A DNA stretch of 64,000 nucleotides from Rhodopirellula bahusiensis. GTDB taxonomy: Bacteria > Planctomycetota > Planctomycetia > Pirellulales > Pirellulaceae. The translations under genes and the position numbers were made by a program. Below are positions 12,301 through 21,058 of the stretch, one piece after another; position 1 is the first letter of the stretch; each line of letters begins with the position of its first letter. The notes below the pieces were generated by a model. It did not search any database and was not told the origin of the DNA. It was given only the letters and a program-made list of their open reading frames with translations. Location of the stretch: NCBI RefSeq assembly GCF_002727185.1, contig NZ_NIZW01000009.1:186001-250000 (forward strand). The letters are read 5' to 3'.

Positions 12301-12566
12301 TCGATGCCAAGAACCGTGACGGTAACACGGCGCTGCACATCGCCTCATTCTTGTGCCACAAAGAAGTGGTCGAAGTCCTGATCGAGCACAACGCATCGAA
12401 GTCGATCCGCAGTGCCCGAGGCGAACGTGCGGTCGACACGGTTGCCGGTCCTTGGAGCGATGAACTGGCAGGCCTCTACAAATTCATTGCGACATTGACG
12501 TCACAGGACATTGATCTCGAAGCTGTGCGGGACGAACGCCCCCGCGTCGCCGCCATGCTCAAGTGA
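9333..12566 (+). CDS. Secreted beta-propeller / di-heme cytochrome / IPT / ankyrin fusion protein
   Basis: 1077 aa. A signal peptide (1-30) is followed by YVTN-type propeller repeats (about 45-400; e.g. VNTPADTVDVFDR, NHVSDSISVVDL). Next comes a di-heme cytochrome-peroxidase-like region with CASCH and CGDCH (about 450-650). An IPT/TIG-like Ig domain follows (about 840-910), and finally three ankyrin-type repeats (about 925-1035; SYPLAIAALHGHTKIAEYLI, NTALHIASFLCHKEVVEVLI). Each module is a known family; having all four in one chain is unusual. It probably acts in the periplasm or at the surface as an electron-transfer/adhesion scaffold. It sits just behind the esterase. Confidence 0.85.
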   Translation: MNWTKRRRPFVTAIAAMMIAMMTASDTVAAKPFFASPHVRPIAIADGLVLVVNTPADTVDVFDRTTRRLVKRIAVGVDPVSIAVRPDGEEVWIANHVSDSISVVDLKVDSPTYLCPIATVQQFDHASRTTRFDEPVGIAFASNDKAYVALSSENAIAVIDVDGRKVTKRLKINAQDPRAILVAGDRLYVIPFESNNQTQLSGGNGHEIDGELVTFDAWQHSIFHNNVLSLGHVVDIVKHPDVPDRDLFVFDTSTDELVQTVDTLGTLLYGLDVDASGNVFIAMTDARNEINGRAGTKKHGLKELGNRAFLNRVTRIGADLGNDSVEFFDLEPQPPQPPEPDAAFATPYAIKVSRDQRTLFVSAAASGRLIAMDTVSGEVLDNVDVQAVPRGIAIDHDNAGQPQTAWVLNSVENSISVVDVSDVSRMRVIEHLPMEDPTNPVLKRGRKAFESAEASTTKTFSCASCHPNGHTDQLLWVLKTPIVSGGDQIMPRSTMPVRGLRDTQPFHWDGVPGDPYGGNNSASIHASVPPNSDADDPLSAIRHLVDGGIAGTMSMHDDPTQNDEGKAGTLDAPERDAMSAFLLSIRYPPAPRRPYDNVVSDQAKRGFELFHVHGDDDPSKPRPNVCGDCHRMPFLVSTNTPGTGMDAPTWRGAQDRFLILPQGRLNIIDFDFYAAIADGGQDERSIWQLSWAGRERFNPVWDMVLEGSTGMSGTYGRQWTMNQSNADDDQGRDLLSVLEQAALEDAIVLKAEGVVIGGDASTAIQLVLQSEAEAPRYQDLNDSSVEYSRGDLEDAAAAGRLILTWTATLPSTESFEAQPAIWTHGPIGQQRGRQQFPILHTARPEMLISGRHFGSDATVFVDGRVADAQVDVAGEDVSIEFGKLPSLGMHLLQVKTAYSDFSNDFIFYVAKDAGDADRLKLELDRPHLDLQKRLADAVGRGDLRRVRGLISRGAAVNSIDRESGSYPLAIAALHGHTKIAEYLIESDADIDAKNRDGNTALHIASFLCHKEVVEVLIEHNASKSIRSARGERAVDTVAGPWSDELAGLYKFIATLTSQDIDLEAVRDERPRVAAMLK

Positions 12567-12626
12567 TCCCATCAAAACAACAAACTCACTTCTTGCTTAA
12601 AACTCTTTCACAAAGGAATCAATGAA

Positions 12627-13409
12627 ATGAATCGAAGAAATCAGCACTGGACGCTTCGTGCGTTCATCGCATTGGCAGTCTCATTCATCGCGTCCGGGAC
12701 TCAGTCAGCGATAGCACAAGACTTTGACTTGATCGAGCAACGACTCGGTGGAATAGTCGCCGACGGCGAGCTATCGCTTGAGCAGGCTCACGTGATGTTG
12801 CACGCCCTTCGGCAACACGCCGAACAACATCACGAACAGGCCGAGATGCAGGAGCTGTTTGAAAGGGCCGGCATCGCAGAATCATCAGTTGTCCGGTTGC
12901 ATCGTGCGTTGGAAGAACGCGGGATACATGGTCAGCAACGCGATCTCTCCATGCGGCTTCTATTGCGGGCCTTGCAAACCAAGAATTCATCGGCTGATGA
13001 ATTCGAGTTCCCCACTAAGTTGCGTCAATATTTGCAAACCGAAGGCAAGTTGGCCGAAGAGCAAGTGCAATTCATCACGAATATCGCCGCACGATTGGCT
13101 CGTGAAGTGAACACTAATCGCGAGCAGAAGCAACAGCGATCAGAGCAAACGCAAACGCGGCAGAAGCAGGTCGAAGAACGGATTGTACAGTGGATCGAAT
13201 CACTCGAAACGGAACTTCGCGAAGCCGTCGAGTCCGAAAGATTGACCGAGGACGAGGCTTGGGAGAAATGGGACTGGATCAAGGAAAACCAAATCGAACC
13301 GAAGCTGGATGCCGCTATGGAAGAACGTTCGTTGACCGAAGAGCAATCCGAACACATCTGGGTTGAAATCAAAGAGCGTGAAGCCGAGCTTCGTGAGCAA
13401 CATGAATAA
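12627..13409 (+). CDS. Secreted glutamate/glutamine-rich coiled-coil protein
   Basis: 260 aa with ATG at 12627 and an AAGGA about nine bases upstream. The signal peptide ends at about SAIAQ. The mature part is strongly helical and charged, with long heptad-like stretches (EQHHEQAEMQ, REQKQQRSEQTQTRQKQ) and W-rich repeats near the C-terminus (EAWEKWDWIK). No known domain was recognised and no function is assigned. It follows the propeller-cytochrome fusion by 60 bases on the same strand. Confidence 0.75.
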   Translation: MNRRNQHWTLRAFIALAVSFIASGTQSAIAQDFDLIEQRLGGIVADGELSLEQAHVMLHALRQHAEQHHEQAEMQELFERAGIAESSVVRLHRALEERGIHGQQRDLSMRLLLRALQTKNSSADEFEFPTKLRQYLQTEGKLAEEQVQFITNIAARLAREVNTNREQKQQRSEQTQTRQKQVEERIVQWIESLETELREAVESERLTEDEAWEKWDWIKENQIEPKLDAAMEERSLTEEQSEHIWVEIKEREAELREQHE

Positions 13410-13888
13410 CACGGGCCAATCTCAAACGATGATTTCGACAGTCATGCGATGGTTGATTGTTTTACGCTTGACGCTCTTGCTTTTCGTCATGCTGCAGACG
13501 CTTTCGGGTGTCGCGTCTGGTTATGAGCCTGAGCCGGATTGTCTACGGCATCAGTGGCGTGGTCCACAAGCCAATGGTACATCGGCAACTGCGTATCCAC
13601 CTGTGACGTGGAATGAAGACACGAACATCAAATGGAAAGTTGCCATTGATGGTCGGGGAACGTCGACGACTGATCGTCTGGGGCAGCAACCTCTGTGATG
13701 CTAATACTCATCACGCCAAGAACTTGCCGGTTTTTCTGGCCGGCGGTGGCTACGAACACGGTCGCTACATCAACCTTCGCAACAATGGCGACCATCCGTT
13801 GTGCAATCTGTTCCTGCGTTTGCGACAGGATGCCGAAGTCGAAACGGATACCTTTGGACAAAGCACAGCGGCGCTTAGGTGGAACTGA
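13402..13888 (+). pseudogene. Chimeric pseudogene: PQQ-propeller N-terminus joined to DUF1552 C-terminus
   Basis: From ATG 13402 the frame gives a hydrophobic leader and then a PQQ-propeller start (HQWRGPQANGTSATAYPPVTW, then NIKWKVAIDGRGTST), closely similar to the intact protein at 47672-49006. Near 13670 the reading moves to another frame and becomes a DUF1552 C-terminus (LAGGGYEHGRY, HPLCNLFLRL, ETDTFGQSTA), like the intact 49087-50349. The join falls at an IVWG/SNL sequence that both parents resemble. It looks like a deletion that fused neighbouring genes, followed by a frameshift. There is no intact product. Confidence 0.75.
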
Positions 13889-13937
13889 TTCATTGCCCCT
13901 CGATGCCCAACATGATCTTTAAAAGGAGTTTAGCTTG

Positions 13938-15677
13938 ATGTGGAAATTCGGACTATTGACAACCCTAGCTTTGCTTTGCTCGCTTCCATGCTTGGCTAGC
14001 GACTCAGGGCATCTCAGCCCCATCGGCGAGCGAGTCGATTCATTCACGCTCGACAATTGCTACGGGAAGCCAGTTTCGCTGGACGACTTTTCTGAATCGA
14101 ATGCGATTGCGATTGTGTTTCTGGGGACTGAATGTCCGCTTGCCAAACTTTACGGGCCGCGTCTGACGCAGATTCAGCAGCAGTACTCCGATCGCGGCAT
14201 TCAAATCGTTGGGATCAACTCCAACAAGCAGGACAGCCTGACCGAGTTGGCGGCTTATGTGCATCGACACGAATTCGGCTTCCCCATGTTGAAAGATCCC
14301 GGCAACCGCATCGCCGATACGATGGGTGCCCAGCGGACACCGGAAGTCTTCTTGCTCGATCAGGATCGGGTGGTCCGCTACCACGGTCGGATCGATGATC
14401 AATACGGCGTCGGCTATTCCAAAGAGCGAGATGCAAAGCCAGAGTTGACACTCGCCATCGATGCGTTGCTGGGCGGGAAGGCGATCGACAAGCCCGAAAC
14501 CGAAGCCGTTGGGTGTCACATTGGCCGGGTCAAAGAAGTGCCACCAACGGGCAGCGTGACGTTTACCAAAGACATCGCTCCGATCTTCAACACGAAGTGC
14601 GTCAACTGTCATCGAGACGGCGAGATCGCTCCGTTCACGTTGACCAGCTACGACGACGTTCTCGGATGGGAAGACACCATTTTGGAAGTCATCGCGGAGA
14701 ACCGCATGCCGCCGTGGTATGCCGATCCTGATCACGGAACGTTCGCCAACGACGCTCGATTGACCTCGCATCAGCGAGAATTGATATCGACTTGGGTTGA
14801 CAATGGAATGCCCGAAGGCGATCCCAAAGACTTGCCTGAACCGCCGAAGTTCGTGGACGGATGGCAAATTGACCAGCCCGATCAAGTCGTCCGGATGCGA
14901 GACAAGCCTTTCTCGGTTCCCGCTGAGGGCGTGTTGGATTATCAGCGGTTTGTCATTGATCCCCAGTGGTCCGAAGACAAGTACATCGTCGCGTCCGAAG
15001 CCCGTCCCGACAAACGTGGCGTCGTTCACCACATTTTGGTTTATGTCATTCCGCCGGGCCAGCAGCGACGAGATCTTCGTCAGGCGATTGCCGGCTACGC
15101 ACCCGGAAGCCCACCACTGGAACTGACAGATGGCATCGCGGTCGAGGTCAAAGCGGGCAGCAAATTGCTCTTTGAGATGCATTACACCCCCAACGGCACG
15201 ACCACTGAGGACTTGAGCTATGTAGGATTCCGTTTCACGAACAAGCAGAACGTTCGCAAGCGGCTTCAAGGACGTCTTGCGATCGACCAGCGTTTCGAGA
15301 TCCCTGCCGGTGTGGCCAACCATACGGTCAAGGCCACCTACGTCGTTCGGCAGGAAGAGAACCTGATCAGCATGTCACCGCACATGCACTTGCGAGGTAA
15401 ATCATTCCGGTACGATATTCGCTTCCCCGACGGTCGGAAAGACACGCTGCTGAACGTCCCCAACTACGACTTCAATTGGCAGCTGAAATACATCCTTGAC
15501 GAACCCATGCGATTGCCAAAAGGAACACGGGTTGAATGTACCGCCGTCTTTGACAACAGCAAGTACAACCTAGCCAATCCCGATCCGTCGAAGCCTGTCC
15601 GCTGGGGCGACCAGAGTTTCGAGGAGATGATGATTGGATTCATGGATACGGTGCCCGTGGAGGATGATCTTCGATGA
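13938..15677 (+). CDS. Secreted redoxin / cytochrome c / copper-monooxygenase-like fusion
   Basis: 579 aa. ATG 13938 is chosen over the TTG just before it because AGGAG lies nine bases upstream. A signal peptide is followed by a thioredoxin-fold redoxin domain (about 25-190; LGTECPLAKLYGPRL, with a single Cys at the active-site turn). A cytochrome c segment has CVNCH, with MPPWYADP as the likely distal Met region. The C-terminal part resembles type II copper, ascorbate-dependent monooxygenases (GVVHHILVYV, MHYTPNG, MSPHMHLRG: His and Met ligands). The domain order is known from planctomycetes and acidobacteria, but the substrate is not. The next gene overlaps by ATGA. Confidence 0.87.
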   Translation: MWKFGLLTTLALLCSLPCLASDSGHLSPIGERVDSFTLDNCYGKPVSLDDFSESNAIAIVFLGTECPLAKLYGPRLTQIQQQYSDRGIQIVGINSNKQDSLTELAAYVHRHEFGFPMLKDPGNRIADTMGAQRTPEVFLLDQDRVVRYHGRIDDQYGVGYSKERDAKPELTLAIDALLGGKAIDKPETEAVGCHIGRVKEVPPTGSVTFTKDIAPIFNTKCVNCHRDGEIAPFTLTSYDDVLGWEDTILEVIAENRMPPWYADPDHGTFANDARLTSHQRELISTWVDNGMPEGDPKDLPEPPKFVDGWQIDQPDQVVRMRDKPFSVPAEGVLDYQRFVIDPQWSEDKYIVASEARPDKRGVVHHILVYVIPPGQQRRDLRQAIAGYAPGSPPLELTDGIAVEVKAGSKLLFEMHYTPNGTTTEDLSYVGFRFTNKQNVRKRLQGRLAIDQRFEIPAGVANHTVKATYVVRQEENLISMSPHMHLRGKSFRYDIRFPDGRKDTLLNVPNYDFNWQLKYILDEPMRLPKGTRVECTAVFDNSKYNLANPDPSKPVRWGDQSFEEMMIGFMDTVPVEDDLR

Positions 15678-17152
15678 AAGCAACGAAACCAGTGCTGCTG
15701 TTGATTGCGTCACTTTTACTCGGTGAAGTTGGATACGCGGACTGGCCTCAGTTTCGTGGTAACAACTCCGACGGCATCGGATCGGGATCACCGCCGATCG
15801 CGTTCGGCCCAAACAAGAACGTCCGCTGGAAAACGCCACTTGCACCGGGACACAGTTCACCGTGTCTCGCTGGTGACCGAATCTTTGTCACGACCTGTCA
15901 CGCCAAGGATCGGTCGCTAAGCGTCGTTTGCCTAAGTCGCGACAACGGCGAGGTCCTTTGGGAATATTCAGTCACCGTCGACGAATTGGAAAAAGGGCAT
16001 CCCTCGTTCAACCCTGCCAGTAGTTCACCGTGCTGCGACGGGGAGAGAGTCGTTGCGTACTTTGGGTCGTATGGGTTGCTCTGTCTTGACCACGAAGGCA
16101 AGCCGCTCTGGGAAAAACGTTTGCCGCTAACCAAGTCGTTTGCTGGAAACGCAGCGTCACCGATGATCGTCGGCGACAAACTGATTCTGTATCGCGGCAA
16201 CTACGTCGACCACTACCTGCTTTGCCTTGATAAACGGACGGGCAACGAACTGTGGCGCGTCCCGCAGTCCGAAAAATTCACCGGCGAAATGGCCTGCACC
16301 GCGTGCCCGATCATCGCCGGCGATCGTTTGATTTGTCATTCCGCCCGAAGCGTGCAAGCGTTCGACATTGATACGGGTGAAAGACTTTGGATCGCGGGCG
16401 TCGCCACGACGGCAACCAGCACTCCGATCATCGCTGGCAACGAAGTGGTCGTGGCGGGATGGAACAAGCTTGGCGAACCCAGCTTGCGTCCGCCGATACC
16501 GAATTTCGAAAAATTGCTAGAGTCCAGCGATATGAATGGGGATCAGTTGATCGGGCGCACGGAACTTCCCAAGCTGTGGATCTTCCATCGTCCTGACGGA
16601 GCCGAAGCACCAATGAACGGTGGCACGGTTACGTTTCGGATGGCCGACAAAAATCGCGACGGGAAGATCCAACGCGAGGAATGGATCGGGGTTGTTCAGG
16701 GAATCAGCAAGTTTCGAGACGGTTACGAATCGCACGGACTACTCGCCATTCCGTTGGATTCAGTGGGACTCGTGAGTCCCGACGTCATGCGGACTTTGAC
16801 TGAGAAGGGGATCCCCGAAGTGCCCTCGCCGGTTTCAGATGGCGATCATGTCTACCTCGTTAAGAATGGCGGTTTGCTGACTTGCCTGAATTTGATGACA
16901 GGTGAAACGACATCCCGCGTTCGCACGCGCGGTAGTGGAACGCATTACGCCTCGCCACTGATCGCGGGCGGAAACCTTTATACCTTCGCCGGCGACGGTC
17001 GGGTCAGCGTCCTGAGTCTCGGTGCGCGTCCAAAGATTTTGGAAGTCAATGAAATGGAGGACGGAGTCTACGCGACTCCGGCGATTGGTGACGGGGTTAT
17101 TTACTTGCGGACTCATTCCGCACTCTATGCGTTCGCGAAGGAGCAAGAATGA
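15674..17152 (+). CDS. Secreted PQQ-type beta-propeller with two EF-hand loops
   Basis: 492 aa, with ATG overlapping the previous stop (ATGA), so translationally coupled. The signal peptide is residues 1-22. Propeller repeats include WPQFRGN, DNGEVLWEYSV, TGNELWRVPQ and TGERLWIAGV. Two calcium-loop sequences interrupt the propeller around residues 285-340: DMNGDQLIGRTE and DKNRDGKIQREE, each 12 residues ending in Glu. The protein probably folds as a periplasmic eight-bladed propeller that binds calcium; bound PQQ is not shown by the sequence. It is the middle gene of a three-gene overlapping operon with the redoxin fusion and the next protein. Confidence 0.85.
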   Translation: MKATKPVLLLIASLLLGEVGYADWPQFRGNNSDGIGSGSPPIAFGPNKNVRWKTPLAPGHSSPCLAGDRIFVTTCHAKDRSLSVVCLSRDNGEVLWEYSVTVDELEKGHPSFNPASSSPCCDGERVVAYFGSYGLLCLDHEGKPLWEKRLPLTKSFAGNAASPMIVGDKLILYRGNYVDHYLLCLDKRTGNELWRVPQSEKFTGEMACTACPIIAGDRLICHSARSVQAFDIDTGERLWIAGVATTATSTPIIAGNEVVVAGWNKLGEPSLRPPIPNFEKLLESSDMNGDQLIGRTELPKLWIFHRPDGAEAPMNGGTVTFRMADKNRDGKIQREEWIGVVQGISKFRDGYESHGLLAIPLDSVGLVSPDVMRTLTEKGIPEVPSPVSDGDHVYLVKNGGLLTCLNLMTGETTSRVRTRGSGTHYASPLIAGGNLYTFAGDGRVSVLSLGARPKILEVNEMEDGVYATPAIGDGVIYLRTHSALYAFAKEQE

Positions 17153-18732
17153 GGCTCTGGTTTGATCGAAGCGTTTCGATCGGTGGTACGCCACGTCGAT
17201 TCTGTCATTGGGCGGTTGGCCCCATGCATTCTCACGTGCTCGTCATCTTTCTTGTGGTCTGCGGATGTTTCGTATCGTTACTGCCAGCTCAGGAGCCACC
17301 GCCTCGGTCTCTTGAACAAAAGATGCAGCGATTCCAGAAGCATGCTGAGCGGTGGCATCGTGTCGGCGAGATCATGCGAGAATTTCAGCCGCTGGTAAAA
17401 AACGTTGAGTTTGATCGTGCCGAAACACTCGTCGTCAGAGCACTCAGCATTCTCGAAAGCGGAACCGATCCGCAGGCGGAACAACGGCTTCGCAAGTTTC
17501 GGCGGCAAGCGGATGAGACGCACTACATCATCTTGCCAGTCCCCGAAGCCGGTCATTTGCACGGTGGGAATGTCGAAGCTTTCGAGAAAGGCATTCTGCG
17601 AACGAAGCAGCAACTCGGCCAGGTCGCTGACCCTACCAAACACAACTGGGGCTTTCATTTGATGTTGCCCGCGTGGCGTTTCGATCCCGAACATCTGTTC
17701 AATCCCAACGCCAGCAAACAGATCATGTCGCGTTCGATCGAGGGAGCCATCGACGTTGCGTTGCGGCATGATGTTGCCGTCTATATCACCATTGAAAACC
17801 TCGAATGGGAAAACCGTCCCGACCTGTGGAATTTCAGTGATGAAAGTAGGCCGGGGTACGATCCAGACAACACCCAAAACGTCGAATGGATGGACTGGGA
17901 CGGCGCGCCGCATCCACATCGCTATCGTGACTGGGGGCGTCCCGAACAGATGCCGCCGGTCATTTGTTACAACAGCCCAACCGTTCGTCGCGAAGTATCG
18001 CGTTTGGCTCAGAACGTCATTGGTCCGGCTATCACAGCGGGCATCAAGAAACTTGCAGACGCCAACAAACAACACCTGTTTGCGGGAGTGACCGTCGGCG
18101 CGGAACCGGCACTGCCCAACTACTCGGTCATCGACAAAGTCAATCCACGCATCGCCGAGAAGATGCAGCGCGATGGCGTACCTCGCCGACGACTCGGATA
18201 CAACGCGCTCACGAATCTCGGCTACAGCAAAGTCAATCCACCAGCCGACTTCGCTGAGGCACTGGCCAAAGTCAACCAGGATTACATTTCCTTGTGGGCG
18301 AATCACCTAGCCAAAGCAGGCGTTCCGTCCAGCAGGATGTACAGCCACGTGGCGGCGGGGGCCGGAGTCATCGGTTCGCCCGGAGTCGAATTCACCAACG
18401 CTCCGATTTCGATTGCGTTCGCGGAATCGTGTCGCCCCGGCTGGACATCGTATCCGGTCGGACCGCTGCAGAACGACTTTGGCTTGCTGTATGAAGCACT
18501 CGCCGAGCACGGCAACCCACCGTGGGCCAGCACTGAAGCGACACCCAGCGGCTTCGGTCCGGAAGGTGTTCCCATGCGTGAATACCTTCAGCGTCACTTT
18601 GATTTCGGAGCGTCCGTCGTCGTGTTCAACACCGGTGCAACCGAGCCAGACTTCGCCGGTCGCTTGCATCACGCTGTCTGGGGCGAGGACGCAATTCTCG
18701 CTTACCGTCAATTTATTTCATCCCAAAAGTAG
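17149..18732 (+). CDS. Secreted protein, probable TIM-barrel glycoside-hydrolase-like
   Basis: 527 aa. ATG 17149 overlaps the preceding stop by ATGA; an ATG at 17224 would give a shorter, more classical signal peptide (MHSHVLVIFLV...), and either could be used. The mature part has features seen in barrel-type glycosidases: alternating hydrophobic strands, ITIENLEWENRP, VTVGAEPAL and WASTEATPSGFGP, with conserved-looking Glu and aromatic residues. No family could be named with confidence. Overlap with the redoxin and propeller genes suggests a shared pathway. Confidence 0.65.
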   Translation: MRLWFDRSVSIGGTPRRFCHWAVGPMHSHVLVIFLVVCGCFVSLLPAQEPPPRSLEQKMQRFQKHAERWHRVGEIMREFQPLVKNVEFDRAETLVVRALSILESGTDPQAEQRLRKFRRQADETHYIILPVPEAGHLHGGNVEAFEKGILRTKQQLGQVADPTKHNWGFHLMLPAWRFDPEHLFNPNASKQIMSRSIEGAIDVALRHDVAVYITIENLEWENRPDLWNFSDESRPGYDPDNTQNVEWMDWDGAPHPHRYRDWGRPEQMPPVICYNSPTVRREVSRLAQNVIGPAITAGIKKLADANKQHLFAGVTVGAEPALPNYSVIDKVNPRIAEKMQRDGVPRRRLGYNALTNLGYSKVNPPADFAEALAKVNQDYISLWANHLAKAGVPSSRMYSHVAAGAGVIGSPGVEFTNAPISIAFAESCRPGWTSYPVGPLQNDFGLLYEALAEHGNPPWASTEATPSGFGPEGVPMREYLQRHFDFGASVVVFNTGATEPDFAGRLHHAVWGEDAILAYRQFISSQK

Positions 18733-18757
18733 TCCAGCTAGAGAAGACATTTCGTTG

Positions 18758-20059
18758 ATGAATATCGAACCGAGGACCTTGTCGTTTACCTTGCTGCTGG
18801 TCAGTTGCTGTTTGCCGCCAACCTTATCGCTGGCTCAACCGATGCCCGCGCCGTCAAGGATGCCGGCCGCCAACGCGGAGTCGGTTGGCATGTCGTCCGA
18901 TGGTTTGAATCGTATCGGCGAACTGATGCAAAAACACATCGACGCCGGGCACATTCAGGGCGCGGTGACGATCGTGGCACGTCGCGGCAAAGTGGTTCAT
19001 TTCTCAACGCACGGAAAAATGGATGTCGAGCAAGGCCGAGCGATGGAACCTGACGCGATCTTTCGCATGGCGTCTTCGACGAAGCCTGTACTTGGCGTCG
19101 CAGCGATGATGATGATTGAGGAAGGAAAACTCAGCCCGAGCGATCCCGTTTCAAAGTACATCCCTGAGTTCGCCGACATGAAAGTTGCCGTTCTGGCTGA
19201 ACCGGCGGATCGGGATGTCAGCCCATCGTGGGTGAACCCAAAAGGTGATGTGCCCGATCATCGCCTTGTCCCGGTCAACACACCGATAACGATTCATCAT
19301 CTGCTGACTCACACATCGGGCCTCAAGAGCGGCGGATTGGGATCGGCGGTCGATTCTGTAACGCGCCGCAAGGACGACACGCTCGCGACCTACATCCCAA
19401 AGCTCGCCAAGGTTCCACTGGATTTTCAGCCCGGCACGCGGTGGAGCTACAGCCCCGGCACGGGCCTCGACGTCGTCGCCCGCATTATCGAAATCGTCTC
19501 CGAAACTCCGTTTGACGAGTTCCTGCGGAAACGAATCTTCGATCCACTTGAGATGAACAACTCGTATTTCAACCTGCCCAGCGATAAGGAATCGAAACGT
19601 GTCGTCATTTCGGGAAGCGACAAATGGGAAAAACTCAAAGGGTGGGGGCCAACCAAATACGTCTCGGCATCGGGTGGGCTGTCCAGTGCGGCCGAAGACT
19701 ACCTCCATTTCGAGCAAATGTTACTGGGCGGTGGCGAACTCTTCGGCCACCGACTGCTTCGCGCCGAGAGCGTCAAACGGATGAGCAGCAATCAGGTTGA
19801 CGATCTCTACTCAGGCCTGACTGGACGCAAAAAGGGACGCCAAGGAATGGGCTTCGGGTACACGGTCGCCGTGACACTCAATCCGGATGCAGCCGAAAAC
19901 AATCGCGGAAAAGGTGCATTCGGATGGGGCGGCGCTTTCGGCACGCAATCGTGGACTGATCCTGAAAGGGAACTGGTCGCAGTGCTAATGCTCCAACAGC
20001 CGCACGGCCCAACGCAACGCGATATTGGTGAAGCCGTTCAGCAGGCGATTATCGATTAG
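18758..20059 (+). CDS. Beta-lactamase-family serine hydrolase (class C/EstB type), secreted
   Basis: 433 aa from ATG 18758; the frame is open further upstream but only this start gives a signal peptide (to about SLAQP). The SxxK catalytic pair is Ser106 and Lys109 in ASSTKP. The second motif YSPG (with Tyr as base) lies near residue 230. These proteins act as esterases or D-amino peptidases more often than as true beta-lactamases. The gene begins 25 bases after the previous one. Confidence 0.9.
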   Translation: MNIEPRTLSFTLLLVSCCLPPTLSLAQPMPAPSRMPAANAESVGMSSDGLNRIGELMQKHIDAGHIQGAVTIVARRGKVVHFSTHGKMDVEQGRAMEPDAIFRMASSTKPVLGVAAMMMIEEGKLSPSDPVSKYIPEFADMKVAVLAEPADRDVSPSWVNPKGDVPDHRLVPVNTPITIHHLLTHTSGLKSGGLGSAVDSVTRRKDDTLATYIPKLAKVPLDFQPGTRWSYSPGTGLDVVARIIEIVSETPFDEFLRKRIFDPLEMNNSYFNLPSDKESKRVVISGSDKWEKLKGWGPTKYVSASGGLSSAAEDYLHFEQMLLGGGELFGHRLLRAESVKRMSSNQVDDLYSGLTGRKKGRQGMGFGYTVAVTLNPDAAENNRGKGAFGWGGAFGTQSWTDPERELVAVLMLQQPHGPTQRDIGEAVQQAIID

Positions 20060-20104
20060 TCATAAAACCAACAGATAAACCTTCGGAAACGAAACGAGAG
20101 AGTC

Positions 20105-21058
20105 ATGAAATATTCAATGGCAGCAGCCATCCTTACACCAGTACTGTTTTGCGTCGCGGCGACTCATGTCTTTGGGCAAGACAACAAGCGAGATCCGAGT
20201 TTTGCAAACGTGAAGTATGCAAAACATGATCGACATGTTTTCGACATCTGGCTGGCCGACTCATCGAAGCCCACACCACTGGCGATCTACATTCACGGCG
20301 GAGGCTTCACTTCGGGTAGCAAAGAAAAGCTGAAGCCGGACGTTTTGTCTGAACTGCTTGAATCCGGCATCTCCGTCGCGGCGATCAACTACCGCTACAA
20401 AACAATCGCCCGTCTGCCCGCCGCTCATCACGATGGCCGACGCGCACTGCAGTTCATGCGATCCAAAGCGACCGACTGGAACATCGATAAAAACAACGTC
20501 GCCGCCTTCGGCGGTTCTGCCGGCGCTCAAATCTGCATGTGGTTGGCCTTCAGTGACGAAATGGCGAAACCAGATAGCGATGATCCCATCGAACGAGAAT
20601 CAACACGGCTGACGTGCGTTGCGACCGCCGGAGGCCAGACGTCCAACGGCGCTGAATTCTGGGAAGAGATGATCGGCTCTCTTGTGGACGAGGAAACCGC
20701 ACGCGCTGCACTCATGATGCCTTTCAAGGGCAGAGCTCCTGAACAAGTACAAATCGCAACCTGGGGCGGTAAGACTCTCGACGAAGCCAACAAGACTGCC
20801 GCCCGCTATTCCGCGATCGACATCGTGACAGCCGACGACCCGCCGATCTTCATGAGCTACGGATCGTCACCGGGTTCCAAACCGCCGACCGATCCAAAGA
20901 GACTTCGAGGCTGGCTCATTCATCACGTCAACCTTGGAATCGCTCTCAAGGAAAAAACTGACGCCATCAAACACGAAGCCCACCTGAAATATCCCGGTTC
21001 AGAATGCGAATACGAATCGCTGGTTGAGTTTTTTCAGGACAAGTTGCTGGGGAACTAG
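20105..21058 (+). CDS. Secreted alpha/beta hydrolase, acetyl-esterase-like
   Basis: 317 aa. The signal peptide ends at VFGQD. HGGGF at 64 forms the oxyanion hole and GGSAG carries the likely nucleophile Ser138, as in the BD-FAE/lipase-3-like branch. ATG 20105 has GAGAG just upstream. It is the last of the plus-strand series and meets the next gene tail to tail with no gap. The substrate is probably an acylated sugar or other small ester (inference). Confidence 0.87.
   Translation: MKYSMAAAILTPVLFCVAATHVFGQDNKRDPSFANVKYAKHDRHVFDIWLADSSKPTPLAIYIHGGGFTSGSKEKLKPDVLSELLESGISVAAINYRYKTIARLPAAHHDGRRALQFMRSKATDWNIDKNNVAAFGGSAGAQICMWLAFSDEMAKPDSDDPIERESTRLTCVATAGGQTSNGAEFWEEMIGSLVDEETARAALMMPFKGRAPEQVQIATWGGKTLDEANKTAARYSAIDIVTADDPPIFMSYGSSPGSKPPTDPKRLRGWLIHHVNLGIALKEKTDAIKHEAHLKYPGSECEYESLVEFFQDKLLGN

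Noticed and set aside
14040-15323. A 427-codon minus-strand frame
   Set aside because: Antisense of the redoxin-cytochrome fusion; that gene has clear domains and a ribosome site, this frame has neither.
17278-18306. A 342-codon minus-strand frame
   Set aside because: Antisense of the barrel-like secreted protein; no leader or known motif.
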